Positions 17,667 to 27,545 of a DNA stretch of 64,000 nt are shown here, one piece after another. How positions within the stretch are numbered: the first letter of the stretch is position 1; each line of letters starts with the position of its first letter. The notes below the pieces were generated by a model. That model did no database searches, was not told where the DNA came from, and saw only the letters and a program-made list of their open reading frames with translations. Source of the DNA: JBHELT01 sp046262935. GTDB lineage: Bacteria; Actinomycetota; CADDZG01; JAHWKV01. The DNA lies in the NCBI GenBank assembly GCA_046262935.1, contig JBHELT010000020.1, positions 4,638 through 68,637 of the forward strand. Reading direction: 5' to 3'. Made by a program: the position numbers and the translations under genes.

Positions 17667-19313
17667 ATGACGAAATTGCGAAAGCGGCTTTGGGTCGACG
17701 AGGCTTCGGTCCCCATGCGCGACGGGACATCGCTCTTCGCAGACGTGTGCGTTCCCGATGACGGCAAGCGGCATCCTGTCTTCTTTATCAGGACCCCTTA
17801 TTCGCGATCAGCATCAAGGGCTGTTTGGGATCCGGTGATACTCGCAGCCAATGGCTGGGCGGTCGTATCCCAAGACGTCAGGGGCTGCTTCTCGTCGGAG
17901 GGAACATTCCAACCATTCCACCAAGAGATCGGCGACGGTTACGACTCGGTGAAATGGTGCGCTTCGCAGCCTTGGAGTAACGGCAACGTCATAACGGCCG
18001 GTTGGTCTTACCCAGGAGCGGCGGCGCTTTTAGCCGCCGTTGGCAAACCCAAAGCATTGAGAGCGGTTGGAGCAGCGATCACAGGGTCCGATTACGCCGA
18101 AGACTGGTTCTGGGAGAGGGGCGTCTTGAAGCAGGGATTCGCCCAAGCTTGGGCTACCAACCTCGCTGCGGGGATGCCATGGCGATCCATGCAACATCGA
18201 TTGAAAGCTCTTGGCATGACCGATAACTGGCGAGCCTTGTACGACAAACCCCTCGGAACATCATCGGTGGGTGAGATGTTCGAGCCATACCTTAGATGGA
18301 TGGACCCACATGACAAGTCGTACTGGCACCCCATCCGGCTAACGAGGCATCATCGAAAGATGGATGTTGCCGGTTTTCACGTGGCCGGTTGGTACGACAT
18401 CTTTTGCGAGGGAAGCATCGCGAACTACCTGGGTCTCAAGAACAAAGCTCCAACAGGATACGCGCGCGATTCACAACGGTTGATCATCGGTCCCTGGACC
18501 CACGACGCGCTCTACATGCGGAATGTGGGACAGGCCGACCTCGGTATCCATGCTTTGGGCATCGACGTCCCCGACAAGATGCAGGCCTGGCTCAAGCGAG
18601 CGGCCGAAGGCAAGCCAGTGAAGAGTGGAGTTCGAGCTTTCATGCTGGGCACCAACATATGGAGGGAGTTCAACCAGTGGCCGCCGCCGAGCAAGCCGAT
18701 CGCCTTGTATCTCGGATCGCGCCTCGGTGCCAACTCGCTGAACGGCGATGGTGCTCTTTCCCGTCATGTGCCCACGGCGAGCGAAGATCATTTCATCTAT
18801 GACCCTTTCGACCCAGTTCCGACTTTGGGAGGACGGGGCCTGGATCCGGTCATTCAGATGTCCGGCGCGTTCGATCAATGGAGCGTCGAGTCACGCGATG
18901 ACGTTCTCGTCTATACAGGTGATCGGTTAGAACGCGATTTGATCGTCGCAGGAGAAGTGATCGCATCGATAACGTTCGCAACCACAGGACAGTCGGCAGA
19001 CATCACGGCGAAACTCGTTGATGTGTACCCCGACGGCAGCACACTGAATGTATTGGACTCGGTGCAACGGGCCACGTTCAAACCAGGCAAGCCGAGGACC
19101 GTAGAAGTGAAACTTGGGAACATCGCCGCGGTCTTCGTTGCTGGCCATCGCGTCCGGCTGCAGGTCTCGTCTTCGAACTTCCCAAGACTCGACCGCAATC
19201 CTTCAACCGGGGTGCCTTCTCCTGCCGCCACCGCCTTGAAAGGAGCCAGCCAAACCGTCTTCGTCGGCGGGATCAAGCCATCCTTGATCAGTCTGCCCGT
19301 CCTCGCCCGTTAG
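17667..19313 (+). CDS. CocE/NonD (X-Pro dipeptidyl-peptidase S15) family hydrolase
   Basis: The 548-residue product has the S15/CocE alpha/beta-hydrolase layout. The N-terminal [15 protein letters not shown] leads to the oxyanion-side RTPYSR, then GWSYPGA (nucleophile Ser, about residue 113), VAGWYDIF (acid region) and IGPWTH (catalytic His, about 277). A C-terminal jelly-roll domain begins near LYLGSR and contains [17 protein letters not shown], a hallmark of the family. It would hydrolyse an ester or amide bond. Its stop codon overlaps that of the convergent dehydratase gene by four bases. No Shine-Dalgarno sequence is obvious before the ATG. Confidence 0.85.
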   Translation: MTKLRKRLWVDEASVPMRDGTSLFADVCVPDDGKRHPVFFIRTPYSRSASRAVWDPVILAANGWAVVSQDVRGCFSSEGTFQPFHQEIGDGYDSVKWCASQPWSNGNVITAGWSYPGAAALLAAVGKPKALRAVGAAITGSDYAEDWFWERGVLKQGFAQAWATNLAAGMPWRSMQHRLKALGMTDNWRALYDKPLGTSSVGEMFEPYLRWMDPHDKSYWHPIRLTRHHRKMDVAGFHVAGWYDIFCEGSIANYLGLKNKAPTGYARDSQRLIIGPWTHDALYMRNVGQADLGIHALGIDVPDKMQAWLKRAAEGKPVKSGVRAFMLGTNIWREFNQWPPPSKPIALYLGSRLGANSLNGDGALSRHVPTASEDHFIYDPFDPVPTLGGRGLDPVIQMSGAFDQWSVESRDDVLVYTGDRLERDLIVAGEVIASITFATTGQSADITAKLVDVYPDGSTLNVLDSVQRATFKPGKPRTVEVKLGNIAAVFVAGHRVRLQVSSSNFPRLDRNPSTGVPSPAATALKGASQTVFVGGIKPSLISLPVLAR

Positions 19314-20548
19314 ACGCGGGGAGTTGCATAACGCTGACCGGGAACCAGTGCCCACCAATCTGGACGGCCCGGATCACGATCGTAGGGGTAACCGCCAAGT
19401 TCCTTGAACAGCTCGGAGTACCGGGCGAATCTCTCAGGATCAAGGCGAACCCCTAGACCGGGGCCCTCGGGAACCGAGATGTTTCCGTTCTCGTACTTCA
19501 TCAACCCGCCCTCGATGACATCGTCAGTGAGGTGGTGATAATGCGCGTCCGCCGCGAACCTAAGATTGGGAAGCAATGCCCCGAGGTGAAGCATGGTCGC
19601 TAATTGGATCCCCAGTTCCCCGCTTGAGTGCACCGCGACACCCCACTGGAACGTCTCGCAAACTTGCCCGGCCTTCAGGGCTTGCCGGAGGCCTCCCCAA
19701 AAGGTGGTGTCCAGCAAGATCACATCGATCGCTTCTGTCCTTATGCACTGAGCGAGCTGTTCGAAGTTCACGACCACCGTATTAGTGGCAGTTGGTATCG
19801 AGATGCGGTCCCTCACGCGGCGCATGCCCTCCATCCCAAAGACGGGATCTTCGAGATAGTCGTTTCGCAGATCTGCGATCCTTTGCGCAACCCATATCGA
19901 CTCTTCCACCGTCCACATCGCATTCGGATCGAGTCGAACGTGATCGTCGGGGAATGCTTCCGCCACTGCCCTGAAAACATCGACATCGTGTTCAGGCGGG
20001 AAGTAGCCACCCTTTAACTTATGTGTGGAAAATCCGTGTTTGATGACCAATTCCTTGGCGTGCGTGACCATCTCTTCAGGGGTTTCTTCCCCACCCACAC
20101 CCGTCTGCTCGTTGGGATATCGAAAGAATAAGTACGAGGCGAAAGGGACCGACTCTCTGAGGGCTCCCCCCAATAGATCGCAAACCCTCATGCCAAGGGA
20201 AAGCCCCATGAGGTCTAGGCATGCGAACTCGAGAGCAGCATGCAACTGCATCCGGTTGTTATACAAAGATGCAGTTGGGTTCATGAGTTTCCAACGCAAC
20301 GCTTCAAGGTCGAATGGATCGTGCCCTATCACGTATTCCTTGAGTCCTTTGAATGCGATCTCTGCCGACTCTCCGCCGCCTCCCATCTCGCCGAGTCCAA
20401 CTAAGCCCTCAGACGTTTCTACCTCGACGATGGTTCTTACGAACCTGCCCCAATGTGCTCCGGTCGCATGGCGAAGAGGCGCCTCGAGCGGAACCGTGAC
20501 CGGCGTTGCCCTAACATCGGTTATGACACCTGCGGGACTCTTCTTCAT
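19310..20548 (-). CDS. Enolase-superfamily sugar-acid dehydratase (glucarate/galactarate dehydratase-like)
   Basis: A mandelate racemase/muconate-lactonizing-type protein of 412 residues. It has a capping domain at about 1-130, then the catalytic barrel. THKLKGG carries the KxK-type base region, [13 protein letters not shown] the first metal Asp with Asn, DYLEDP the second metal ligand, and [11 protein letters not shown] the region that in glucarate dehydratases holds the catalytic His. It would remove water from an acid sugar. The ATG at 20548 is preferred over the TTG one codon earlier because GGAGGG lies five bases before it. The start overlaps the stop of the upstream SDR gene. Together with the SDR and SMP-30 genes it makes an oxidise-hydrolyse-dehydrate series. 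Confidence 0.8.
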   Translation of the reverse strand: MKKSPAGVITDVRATPVTVPLEAPLRHATGAHWGRFVRTIVEVETSEGLVGLGEMGGGGESAEIAFKGLKEYVIGHDPFDLEALRWKLMNPTASLYNNRMQLHAALEFACLDLMGLSLGMRVCDLLGGALRESVPFASYLFFRYPNEQTGVGGEETPEEMVTHAKELVIKHGFSTHKLKGGYFPPEHDVDVFRAVAEAFPDDHVRLDPNAMWTVEESIWVAQRIADLRNDYLEDPVFGMEGMRRVRDRISIPTATNTVVVNFEQLAQCIRTEAIDVILLDTTFWGGLRQALKAGQVCETFQWGVAVHSSGELGIQLATMLHLGALLPNLRFAADAHYHHLTDDVIEGGLMKYENGNISVPEGPGLGVRLDPERFARYSELFKELGGYPYDRDPGRPDWWALVPGQRYATPRV

Positions 20549-21354
20549 CAAGTCCCTCCGATCGTCGAAAGAAGTCCACCGTCAACTAACAACGATGCCC
20601 CCGTGATGAAGGAAGAATGAGGACCGGCAAGGAATGCAACCGCTTGACCAACTTCGGACGGGGCGGCGACGCGCCCCATCGGATGCATGTGACCCCATCT
20701 TTCGATCGCCTTGTCGGGATCGTCGGCGAACAAAGCTGCTGCGTCTCTCAGCATCGGAGTATCGACTGAACCCGGCAGGATGGCGTTCACTCTGATGTCG
20801 GGTGCATGGTCAACTGCCATCGCGCGCGTAAGAGCTACGACCCCTCCCTTACTGGCCGCATATGCCGCGACGCCTCGCTGGGCGGCTAGAGCTTGCACAG
20901 AGGCGATGTTCACGATCGATCCGCCCCCTGCCGCCATGATGGCGGGGACCGCGTACTTCGACATCAGGAATATCCCTTTGAGATTCACGCCAAGGACTTC
21001 GTCCCACTGTTCCTCAGGCGCTTCGACGACGCTTCCGTATCGTTGTATCCCGGCGCTGTTGACCAAGATGGAAACCTGGCCCAGTTTCTTGACCGCGCTG
21101 GCAACCATGCGTTTAGCATCAGCAGAAGAAGAGACATCGCCTTTGACAAAGACCACTGGCGCAGTAGAACCGGCTAACCCTTTAACAGCGGCCCTGCCAG
21201 CCTTGTCGTCAGAGTCGCAGATGGCGACGCTCGCCCCCTCCGAAGCTAAGGCATGAGCTGCGGCAAGACCGATACCCTTCCCGGCCCCGGTAACTATCGC
21301 GACCCGGCCTTTCAATGCACCCTCGTTTCGCGGGCGACTCGCCGCTGCACTCAT
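20548..21354 (-). CDS. SDR family oxidoreductase, probable sugar dehydrogenase
   Basis: A classical SDR of 268 residues with a charged N-terminal extension. Motifs are TGAGKGIG (cofactor), ICDSDDKAG (Asp after beta-2, favouring NAD), NSAGIQ, NIASVQ with the catalytic Ser, YAASKGG (YxxxK), LPGSVDTP and [11 protein letters not shown]. It overlaps SMP-30 upstream and the dehydratase downstream, so all three are likely translated together. In that setting the best guess is oxidation of an aldose to a lactone, or of a later hydroxyl; this is inference from neighbours. Confidence 0.8.
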   Translation of the reverse strand: MSAAASRPRNEGALKGRVAIVTGAGKGIGLAAAHALASEGASVAICDSDDKAGRAAVKGLAGSTAPVVFVKGDVSSSADAKRMVASAVKKLGQVSILVNSAGIQRYGSVVEAPEEQWDEVLGVNLKGIFLMSKYAVPAIMAAGGGSIVNIASVQALAAQRGVAAYAASKGGVVALTRAMAVDHAPDIRVNAILPGSVDTPMLRDAAALFADDPDKAIERWGHMHPMGRVAAPSEVGQAVAFLAGPHSSFITGASLLVDGGLLSTIGGT

Positions 21355-22217
21355 ATCTTTGGGTACCGAAGGGCAAGGCCTTCAACGCCCCAATCGCACA
21401 CCGACAAGTGCCACCTGCCGAGGTTGCCGGTGACGAACCTTCTTCGATCGTCCCCGATGAAAACACCGTTAGTTGGGGCGGAAAGAAGGGTTCCCTCCGC
21501 ATCTTCGGCAACGATCTCGACCTCGCCGACCGCGGATACTCGATAGATGCGATCCGGACGGTAGCAGCAAACATAGGCGTTGCCGTTGACGTCAAGAGCA
21601 ATTCCGTCGGGGACCGAGCCGGGCAATTCGGCGATCACCTCACGCTCTCCCGCGGACCCATCTTGCTGGATCGGGATGCGAACCAACCCAGGAGTGCAAG
21701 ATTCCAAAACCAACAGACTCTTTCCGTCCACAGACAAACACGATCCATTCGGAAAGTTGGTGGAAGCCTCGCTCCAAACGCTTGTAGTTCCCGCTGCGTC
21801 GATCCGGAAGATGCAACCGTCATCGCCCTTCCAGGTCCCCGAGTCCGTGACATACAAGTTGCCAGTTTCGTCGAAAGCAGGCCAATTCGGATTCACCATC
21901 TTGCGATCGTTGGTGCCGGACGAATAGACCTCGACACTGCCGCTTTCGGGATCGACCTTGAGCATCTGGCGACGGCCGACGTCACAGCAATAAAGAATGC
22001 CACCGGCGTCCGCGCAGAGACCAAGCATGAAGCCTCCCGTTGAGGCGACTTGGGCAACGTTGGGTTCATCGACATCGATCCGATACACCTGACCGGCTTC
22101 CCCCCCTGCGAACAATCTGCCAGAAGCATCAACACAAACACCTTCTGGGTGATCGAGTCCTTCCACTAGAACGCTGAATCGGTTTGCATCGACCATGGCA
22201 GCATCATATGAGGTCAT
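21351..22217 (-). CDS. SMP-30/gluconolactonase-family lactonase
   Basis: A 288-residue six-bladed propeller protein of the SMP-30/LRE family. HPEGVCVDASGRLFAGGE and VPDGIALDVNGNAYVCCY are the recurrent blade motifs, with a metal-ligand Glu in HPEG, an Asn in PNWPAFDETGNLYVTDSG and an Asp in VPDG. Expected activity is divalent-metal-dependent opening of a sugar lactone. It has no signal peptide, so it should be cytosolic. It overlaps by ATGA both the binding-protein gene before it and the SDR after it, which fits lactone hydrolysis between dehydrogenase and dehydratase steps. Confidence 0.8.
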   Translation of the reverse strand: MTSYDAAMVDANRFSVLVEGLDHPEGVCVDASGRLFAGGEAGQVYRIDVDEPNVAQVASTGGFMLGLCADAGGILYCCDVGRRQMLKVDPESGSVEVYSSGTNDRKMVNPNWPAFDETGNLYVTDSGTWKGDDGCIFRIDAAGTTSVWSEASTNFPNGSCLSVDGKSLLVLESCTPGLVRIPIQQDGSAGEREVIAELPGSVPDGIALDVNGNAYVCCYRPDRIYRVSAVGEVEIVAEDAEGTLLSAPTNGVFIGDDRRRFVTGNLGRWHLSVCDWGVEGLALRYPKI

Positions 22218-23836
22218 TTCAAAAATGCCTCTCTGAGGTTTGGCATTGCGGAGAAGGAAGAGAACGGCTTACCTCTCGCGAAATCAACGTTTGCAGAAAA
22301 CGTGAAACCTCTGCGGTCGAATACCAAAGGCGTCATCGGCATCTGGTCGCAAACTATCGTTTCGGCCCGCGCGTAGTCGAGCCGCCTGTCGGCGTCGTCG
22401 GCATCTTTGCGAGCGGTAAGGATGGCTTCATCGAGGTCGCGCGAACTGAAACGACTCAGGTTGTCGCGACCGATGGAATCGCTATGGAACAAGGGGAAGA
22501 TGACTGCATCGGCGCTGGGATACCTGGGGGACCACGCGTATCTGAAGACGCCGTCGAATCCCGAGCCCTTCGTTCCTTTCGCCAGGTAGTCCTCCCATTG
22601 CATCGGCATCATCGCTGGTTCGATACCGAACGCGGCTTGAAGCTGGGTCGCGATCGAATCCATCAGCTGGGAGTTAGCGAACTCGTCGTTGTAATAGAAC
22701 TTGACCTTGACTCCCGAAAGAGACACCTTCGCCTTGGAAAGCAACAAACGAGCCTGTTCGAGATTTGGTTTTGCTCCGACATCTGCCGCGCATCTTCGCG
22801 ACGTTGCGCTCTCGATCGAGGCAGGTATGAAACGATCGGCGGGTACCCTCTTGTGCTGGTAGACATTCGAGGCCACCGCCTCCCGATCGATCGCCAGGCT
22901 GATCGCCCGCCTCACCGTGGGTTCGTCGAATGGGGGAAGTGAGGTTGGAAAACCGAGTAACTCAACTTGAGTCGTCAGCGCCATCGGCCCGCCCTGGCCT
23001 GAAACAACCTGGGCGATGGACACATCAGCTGGTATGGGTCCTCCAGCAGACGTGAGTTCGAAGATCACGCCACTCGCGTATCCGTCTCCACCAGAAACGA
23101 ATGCAGCATTCTTGCCGTAATAGGAACCGAAGCGATCGAGAGTTATCGTGTTGCCGGTGAATGCGGATCTCAGTTTGTATGGTCCGGCACAGACAGGTTT
23201 CGCTTCGAAAGCATGCGGATCTCTTTCGACCTCCTCATGCGGCACGGGTGACAAAGCCGGATCGGCAAGGGCTCTATAGAAGTCTGCGAACGGGCGGTCG
23301 AGGTCGATCTCAACTGAATGGTCATCTACGATCTTCACTCCCGACAGACGCTGCCTCAGATGGTCGTCCCTGGTCTGAAGATCGCCGTGGACGAAAGGAA
23401 AGCCAACAACGTTCCTCAGCAGATCCGAAGCCAAAGACGCGAACTCTAGCGACGCCACCCTCGACAGCGTGTAACCGATGTCGTCGGCTACAAGCTGTCT
23501 TCCATTCTGGAACATGACGTTCTTCCTGATCTTCACAAAGAGCTTCCTGCCGTTATCGGTGACGGTCCAACCTTCTGCGATCGCCGGCCGTGGCCTTCCG
23601 CTTACCGGGTCGAGCATGATCAATTGATCGCACATCATCGATGCGACAAGCTGGCCGTTTGGCTCGTGGACGCTGCCGGGATCGATGCCGTCGGGCTGAC
23701 CAATCGCTACCGTGAGGACCCCTCCGCGATGTGTTTGCTTGGTGGCATCTGGTGAGATGACTGCCTTGTCGGCTGTGCGCGTGCAACCCACGAAGGGCAG
23801 GAATGCCAGGAAGGCAAAACAGATGCTACGGATCAT
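22214..23836 (-). CDS. Family 5 extracellular solute-binding lipoprotein (peptide/oligosaccharide ABC type)
   Basis: The 540-residue product starts at ATG 23836, which overlaps the TGA of the upstream gene; a longer in-frame reading is possible but would bury the signal peptide. MIRSICFAFLAFLPFVGC is a lipoprotein signal with the lipid-modified Cys. GVLTVAIGQPDGIDPG and the following AIAEGWTVTDNGRKLFVKIRK stretch are typical of the DppA/OppA family. FDGVFRYAWSPRYPSADAV lies in the C-terminal lobe. No DppBC permease or DppDF ATPase is in the window, so it must work with a transporter elsewhere or with the fused Liv-type transporter of this operon. Confidence 0.85.
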   Translation of the reverse strand: MIRSICFAFLAFLPFVGCTRTADKAVISPDATKQTHRGGVLTVAIGQPDGIDPGSVHEPNGQLVASMMCDQLIMLDPVSGRPRPAIAEGWTVTDNGRKLFVKIRKNVMFQNGRQLVADDIGYTLSRVASLEFASLASDLLRNVVGFPFVHGDLQTRDDHLRQRLSGVKIVDDHSVEIDLDRPFADFYRALADPALSPVPHEEVERDPHAFEAKPVCAGPYKLRSAFTGNTITLDRFGSYYGKNAAFVSGGDGYASGVIFELTSAGGPIPADVSIAQVVSGQGGPMALTTQVELLGFPTSLPPFDEPTVRRAISLAIDREAVASNVYQHKRVPADRFIPASIESATSRRCAADVGAKPNLEQARLLLSKAKVSLSGVKVKFYYNDEFANSQLMDSIATQLQAAFGIEPAMMPMQWEDYLAKGTKGSGFDGVFRYAWSPRYPSADAVIFPLFHSDSIGRDNLSRFSSRDLDEAILTARKDADDADRRLDYARAETIVCDQMPMTPLVFDRRGFTFSANVDFARGKPFSSFSAMPNLREAFLK

Positions 23837-24816
23837 CCCGGCTCTTTCGGAAGAACATCGATCGTTGAGATGTTGTTGATGGTCACAGAGTCCAAACCAT
23901 CGGTTCCCGAGAATCGCAGATCGTCCTTCACAACAAGGGCCCCATACTCGGTCGCCAAGAAATAGTGACCGGTGAATTGCAGGTCCTTTCCGGGTCCCAC
24001 GATCTGGCCGGTCGTAACCTCTATGTCCCATGCGTCGAGATGGTGGCCGCATGCATCGATCAAGCTCTTGCCGTCAACCTGGGCCTCCAGGACCATTGAG
24101 GTACCTTGTGATGCATCGCTGCCGCTAGATCTGTATTTCCGGCCGACCAAAGAATTGGTCTCATCCTCAAGGTTCGTGCCGAACTCGCGTGCAGGGAAAG
24201 GCATCAGCGTGATCGGTGGACTTGGGGTGAAGCTATCGAAGCCGTTCTCTCTTGGAGTCACAACTTGAGTCATGAACACTCCCCTGTTAACGCTATCTGG
24301 GTTATTCGTGACGTGATAACTCGTTGTCGTTTCGGTGCCCCCCAGACCGATCGAAACCATGAAGTCGTAATCACCATTAGACGCAGGTACTACATCGTGC
24401 ACACGCCGCGTTATCTGCGGAGGGTAATCACTTGTGCCTTTACCTTGGGTCCTAAAGAATCCAGAGTTGCGATATGGATACACGGCGTCTAACGGGGGCT
24501 TCTTGGCCGAGTCGAAGGCCACCAGTTCTGCGGGAGCCTGTGGATCGGCGACCGGGCAAGCAGGAGGTGGCGCAGGGGGAACGAACCCTGTACCAAACCG
24601 TGGTATCGCAGGCTCGATGAAGCCGGGAAAACCAAGGGGACTCAGGTTGATATTGCTGGGTCCCAATGGTGGCTCTGCCTTGTTCTGCTCGCCCAGAACG
24701 ATGTCGACGGCGACCTCTTTGGTGCCGATCTCAACCGGGATGTGAGGGCCACACGCTGACAGGCCCACGAGCGAGCACAGCATCGCAATACCCAGGAAGG
24801 GTCGGGGTTTGTTCAT
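23833..24816 (-). CDS. Lipoprotein of unknown function
   Basis: The 327-residue product begins MNKPRPFLGIAMLCSLVGLSAC, a clear lipoprotein signal with lipobox VGLSAC or GLSAC. A Pro/Ala-rich stretch follows (about residues 60-95), then an acidic, Thr/Ser-rich soluble domain with a C-terminal part that looks beta-rich (FTGHYFLATEYGALVVKDDL). I do not recognise a family. It sits between the TgpA-like gene and the binding-protein gene, overlapping both by four bases, so it probably acts at the cell surface with them. Confidence 0.7.
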   Translation of the reverse strand: MNKPRPFLGIAMLCSLVGLSACGPHIPVEIGTKEVAVDIVLGEQNKAEPPLGPSNINLSPLGFPGFIEPAIPRFGTGFVPPAPPPACPVADPQAPAELVAFDSAKKPPLDAVYPYRNSGFFRTQGKGTSDYPPQITRRVHDVVPASNGDYDFMVSIGLGGTETTTSYHVTNNPDSVNRGVFMTQVVTPRENGFDSFTPSPPITLMPFPAREFGTNLEDETNSLVGRKYRSSGSDASQGTSMVLEAQVDGKSLIDACGHHLDAWDIEVTTGQIVGPGKDLQFTGHYFLATEYGALVVKDDLRFSGTDGLDSVTINNISTIDVLPKEPG

Positions 24817-27545
24817 GCGTCGCCACCTCGGCGTGGGTCATAAGTACTGGTTAGTACTTCGGGCACCTCGGCATCGCCCGATCTGAAACGGAGAACGTCG
24901 AGGAATACCTTCGACGAATCGACGAAACTCTTGCGGCTGACGAGTAACTGCATATACGCGCCTCCAGGCGCGAACCACAGGAGCACCTGCTGTTCGGGAA
25001 GCTGCATCGACCAAACCCTCTCGGCCCCCAGTCGCCTAAGGGTGAATCGGCCAGACCCGATCGAGTGCAAGATCGCATCTTTGATCTCGGGGTCCTGCGT
25101 GTCGATGTTCTGCTTGAAGGGTGCGATCTGAATCGAACCCTGGATAACGGAGCCTTGTCGGATGGTGAACACTCTGCCCTGTCCAACCAACGCACTGCCA
25201 CCTGCCTGCTTGTAAGCGATCTCGGCTTTTGGTTCTCTTCTCAATTCGTACTGACCGGCCATCAGCGGCGCCAGCTTGGCGGGCAGCGATCGCGTTTTGG
25301 AGATCCCAATGCCATCGCTGGCGCATGCTGCGAACAACACAAAGATACTGAGCCATGCTGGCAGGATCCTTCTCAAAGAGGTTCGCTTCTTCTCGCCAGA
25401 GACGCGCTCGGGTGTGTGACGCCATGGGTTGGGTAATTCAGAAGAGAATGGATCGCGAAGCGACGCCCTCGATCCGATGGCAACGAGACGGTTGAATGCC
25501 GGGGCCCCCTTTCGCATGCGGCGTGCGATCGACTGTGCCATCTCTTCCGCTGAACGCACATCATCGACGCGAAGATCACGCTGCAGGTCGCCCCACAAGC
25601 TTCGAGTGACCAGCCATGCAAGTTCTTCGTTCTCATCGTCATCATCCATCGACGCGATGAACTCGATCGGGGTCATGCTGGGTTTCCCGATGTTGAGGTC
25701 GGTTGCCGCATCACGCAGCTCCGCATACGCGACCATGATCCGCCCCTTCAACCCAACTTTGTTCGCCCAGCTTCGGCGGAGAGGGCGTCTGAGGCCTTTT
25801 GCCAGGCCGGGCAGTGCCCACCAAGCCAGCGCGATCGCGAGGGCGAGCAGCAGACCTATACCTATCCAGTAGCGGGCGATCAAGTAGAAAAGACGCACTG
25901 TCCTTAGTTTGATGGGAACGTAAACAACAAGGCCGAGGTCTTCGGTAGGCTTGACGTTTGAGTTGGGGTTCTTCTGCTGGTCGGTGAGGCTCGACTTCGC
26001 ATGCGGCGGTATCCCGACGATCGGAACCCATCCGAAACCTTGGAAGTACGCCTCAAGCCAAGATGCTCCGTTGCGAGGGTGGACCTCGTATCGTCCGGTG
26101 CCCTTGATATCTCCCGAGTAATAGCCGTAACCGATCCGTGAAGGTACCCCTGCCCATCTTGCGATCAGCGCCTCCGATGCCGTGATCTCAAATGGCGTCC
26201 CCTCGCGACCGGCGAGTAACTCGACGACACGGCGAGGAGAAACATCAACAGGGTCCCCGGCGCCAGCCGCGACCACCTTCTCGTAGAACTTAGCCCTAGC
26301 GAACTGAAGGCGGTCCCATGCTACGACAGGGGCGTTGGCGAGCAGACTCACAACTTCGTTCGGGGGCGTCGGGACCTGAAGGTATGGCTTCAAATCTTCG
26401 GATGGGGGCCCCGCCTTAGCCAGTTGCGCACCGCCCGGTGGGAGGGGGCTCGTTACCGTATACCTGAGTCCTTTGAAGGCTCTTCGGTCGAAGAGACGAA
26501 GCGTTTGGGTCCTTGGGTCGAATTGAGCATCGGCTCCAGAGATTTCGATCGAGATCGGCACGGCAACATCGGGGACCGAGTGCCCTTCGACATCGGCGAT
26601 AGCAAAGTCCGACTTCTCGGTGCCCGACGATGTATCGATCTTAGACGCGTAACTGATCTCGGGCCGCTTCAGGTCCACGAACCTCGATGGATCGAACGGC
26701 GGAAGCAACCAAGATCTTCCATCGTACACATCAAGCACTCCGAGCCGCCAAGGACCAGGATGCGCGGAAGTTACTATGAAGAGCACGCGGTCCCCCGGAG
26801 CGGCCGCAGTATGGGGCTTCTGTGGAGGGACCACTCGTTGGCGCGCGGTATCCGGGAACAAGAACCCGGCATTACCCAGAAGGAACATCGCGATCAACAA
26901 GACGCCGATCATCGCAAAGCCACGCGCAAGTCGGCGCAACTCGAACCCGCTAGTACCATCCGCTTGCCTGGCCAGATCTGTGCCATATGCAACCGAGAGT
27001 GAAGCCATCACGAGGGCGATCGTCACCGAGCTCGTAACGACCTCTTTGTGTGGCGGTTGGACAAGAGCCGCCGCCATGATCACTGGCAAAGGCAGCACGA
27101 CGCTGAGTTTGGTCCTGGCGGTCCCTGACGGAAGTGCAACTGCGGCCGAACTAAGTACCGCGAAGAATACGAAGATGACAAAGCGCCATCCTGGATCGAA
27201 AGAAATGGGCGGCTGCGCAAGACCGCCCGCCTTCAGCACTTCCAAAACCAGATGAGGAAGATTGGCGTTGCCTCCAGTAGCGAACGGAAGCACCAGGGCA
27301 GAACCCACGATCACGGCACCGGGAAGAACAAGTGCCTGAAACAGCGACGGCCTTTTCGATGCATAAGATGCAACCACCGAAAGAGCCCCAACCGCGCAGG
27401 CCGATATGGCGATCAGACGCGGGATTGCCCCGGTGAAGACCCCAGCCACCATCCATGCCGCAGCCGCGCTCGACAAGAATCCCGCCAGGCCGATGCGGAC
27501 GATGCTCACAGGCTTTTCCTCTACCGCTGAACTCAGACTCATCAT
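24813..27545 (-). CDS. TgpA-like membrane protein with a degenerate transglutaminase domain and lipoprotein-like tail
   Basis: A 910-residue protein with about seven N-terminal membrane helices (1-245), an extracytoplasmic region, a transglutaminase-like core near 445-500, another membrane helix (LFYLIARYWIGIGLLLALAI) and a C-terminal region. In active TgpA proteins the core reads roughly GYCEQFASA...RALGIPSRVAVGY...DAHAWVEVYF. Here it reads GTPFEITASEALIARWAGVPSRIGYGY...RNGASWLEAYF, so the Cys and His positions hold other residues. Near residue 738, ILPAWLSIFVLFAACASDG resembles a lipoprotein signal embedded in the chain, as if a second gene had been fused on. ATG 27545 overlaps the stop of DUF58. 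MoxR-DUF58-TgpA is a recognised bacterial trio. Confidence 0.8.
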   Translation of the reverse strand: MMSLSSAVEEKPVSIVRIGLAGFLSSAAAAWMVAGVFTGAIPRLIAISACAVGALSVVASYASKRPSLFQALVLPGAVIVGSALVLPFATGGNANLPHLVLEVLKAGGLAQPPISFDPGWRFVIFVFFAVLSSAAVALPSGTARTKLSVVLPLPVIMAAALVQPPHKEVVTSSVTIALVMASLSVAYGTDLARQADGTSGFELRRLARGFAMIGVLLIAMFLLGNAGFLFPDTARQRVVPPQKPHTAAAPGDRVLFIVTSAHPGPWRLGVLDVYDGRSWLLPPFDPSRFVDLKRPEISYASKIDTSSGTEKSDFAIADVEGHSVPDVAVPISIEISGADAQFDPRTQTLRLFDRRAFKGLRYTVTSPLPPGGAQLAKAGPPSEDLKPYLQVPTPPNEVVSLLANAPVVAWDRLQFARAKFYEKVVAAGAGDPVDVSPRRVVELLAGREGTPFEITASEALIARWAGVPSRIGYGYYSGDIKGTGRYEVHPRNGASWLEAYFQGFGWVPIVGIPPHAKSSLTDQQKNPNSNVKPTEDLGLVVYVPIKLRTVRLFYLIARYWIGIGLLLALAIALAWWALPGLAKGLRRPLRRSWANKVGLKGRIMVAYAELRDAATDLNIGKPSMTPIEFIASMDDDDENEELAWLVTRSLWGDLQRDLRVDDVRSAEEMAQSIARRMRKGAPAFNRLVAIGSRASLRDPFSSELPNPWRHTPERVSGEKKRTSLRRILPAWLSIFVLFAACASDGIGISKTRSLPAKLAPLMAGQYELRREPKAEIAYKQAGGSALVGQGRVFTIRQGSVIQGSIQIAPFKQNIDTQDPEIKDAILHSIGSGRFTLRRLGAERVWSMQLPEQQVLLWFAPGGAYMQLLVSRKSFVDSSKVFLDVLRFRSGDAEVPEVLTSTYDPRRGGDA

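Noticed and set aside
19310..19313. Stop codons of convergent genes sharing four bases (also at 56449-56452)
   Set aside because: Compact gene packing, common in this window; not evidence of special regulation.
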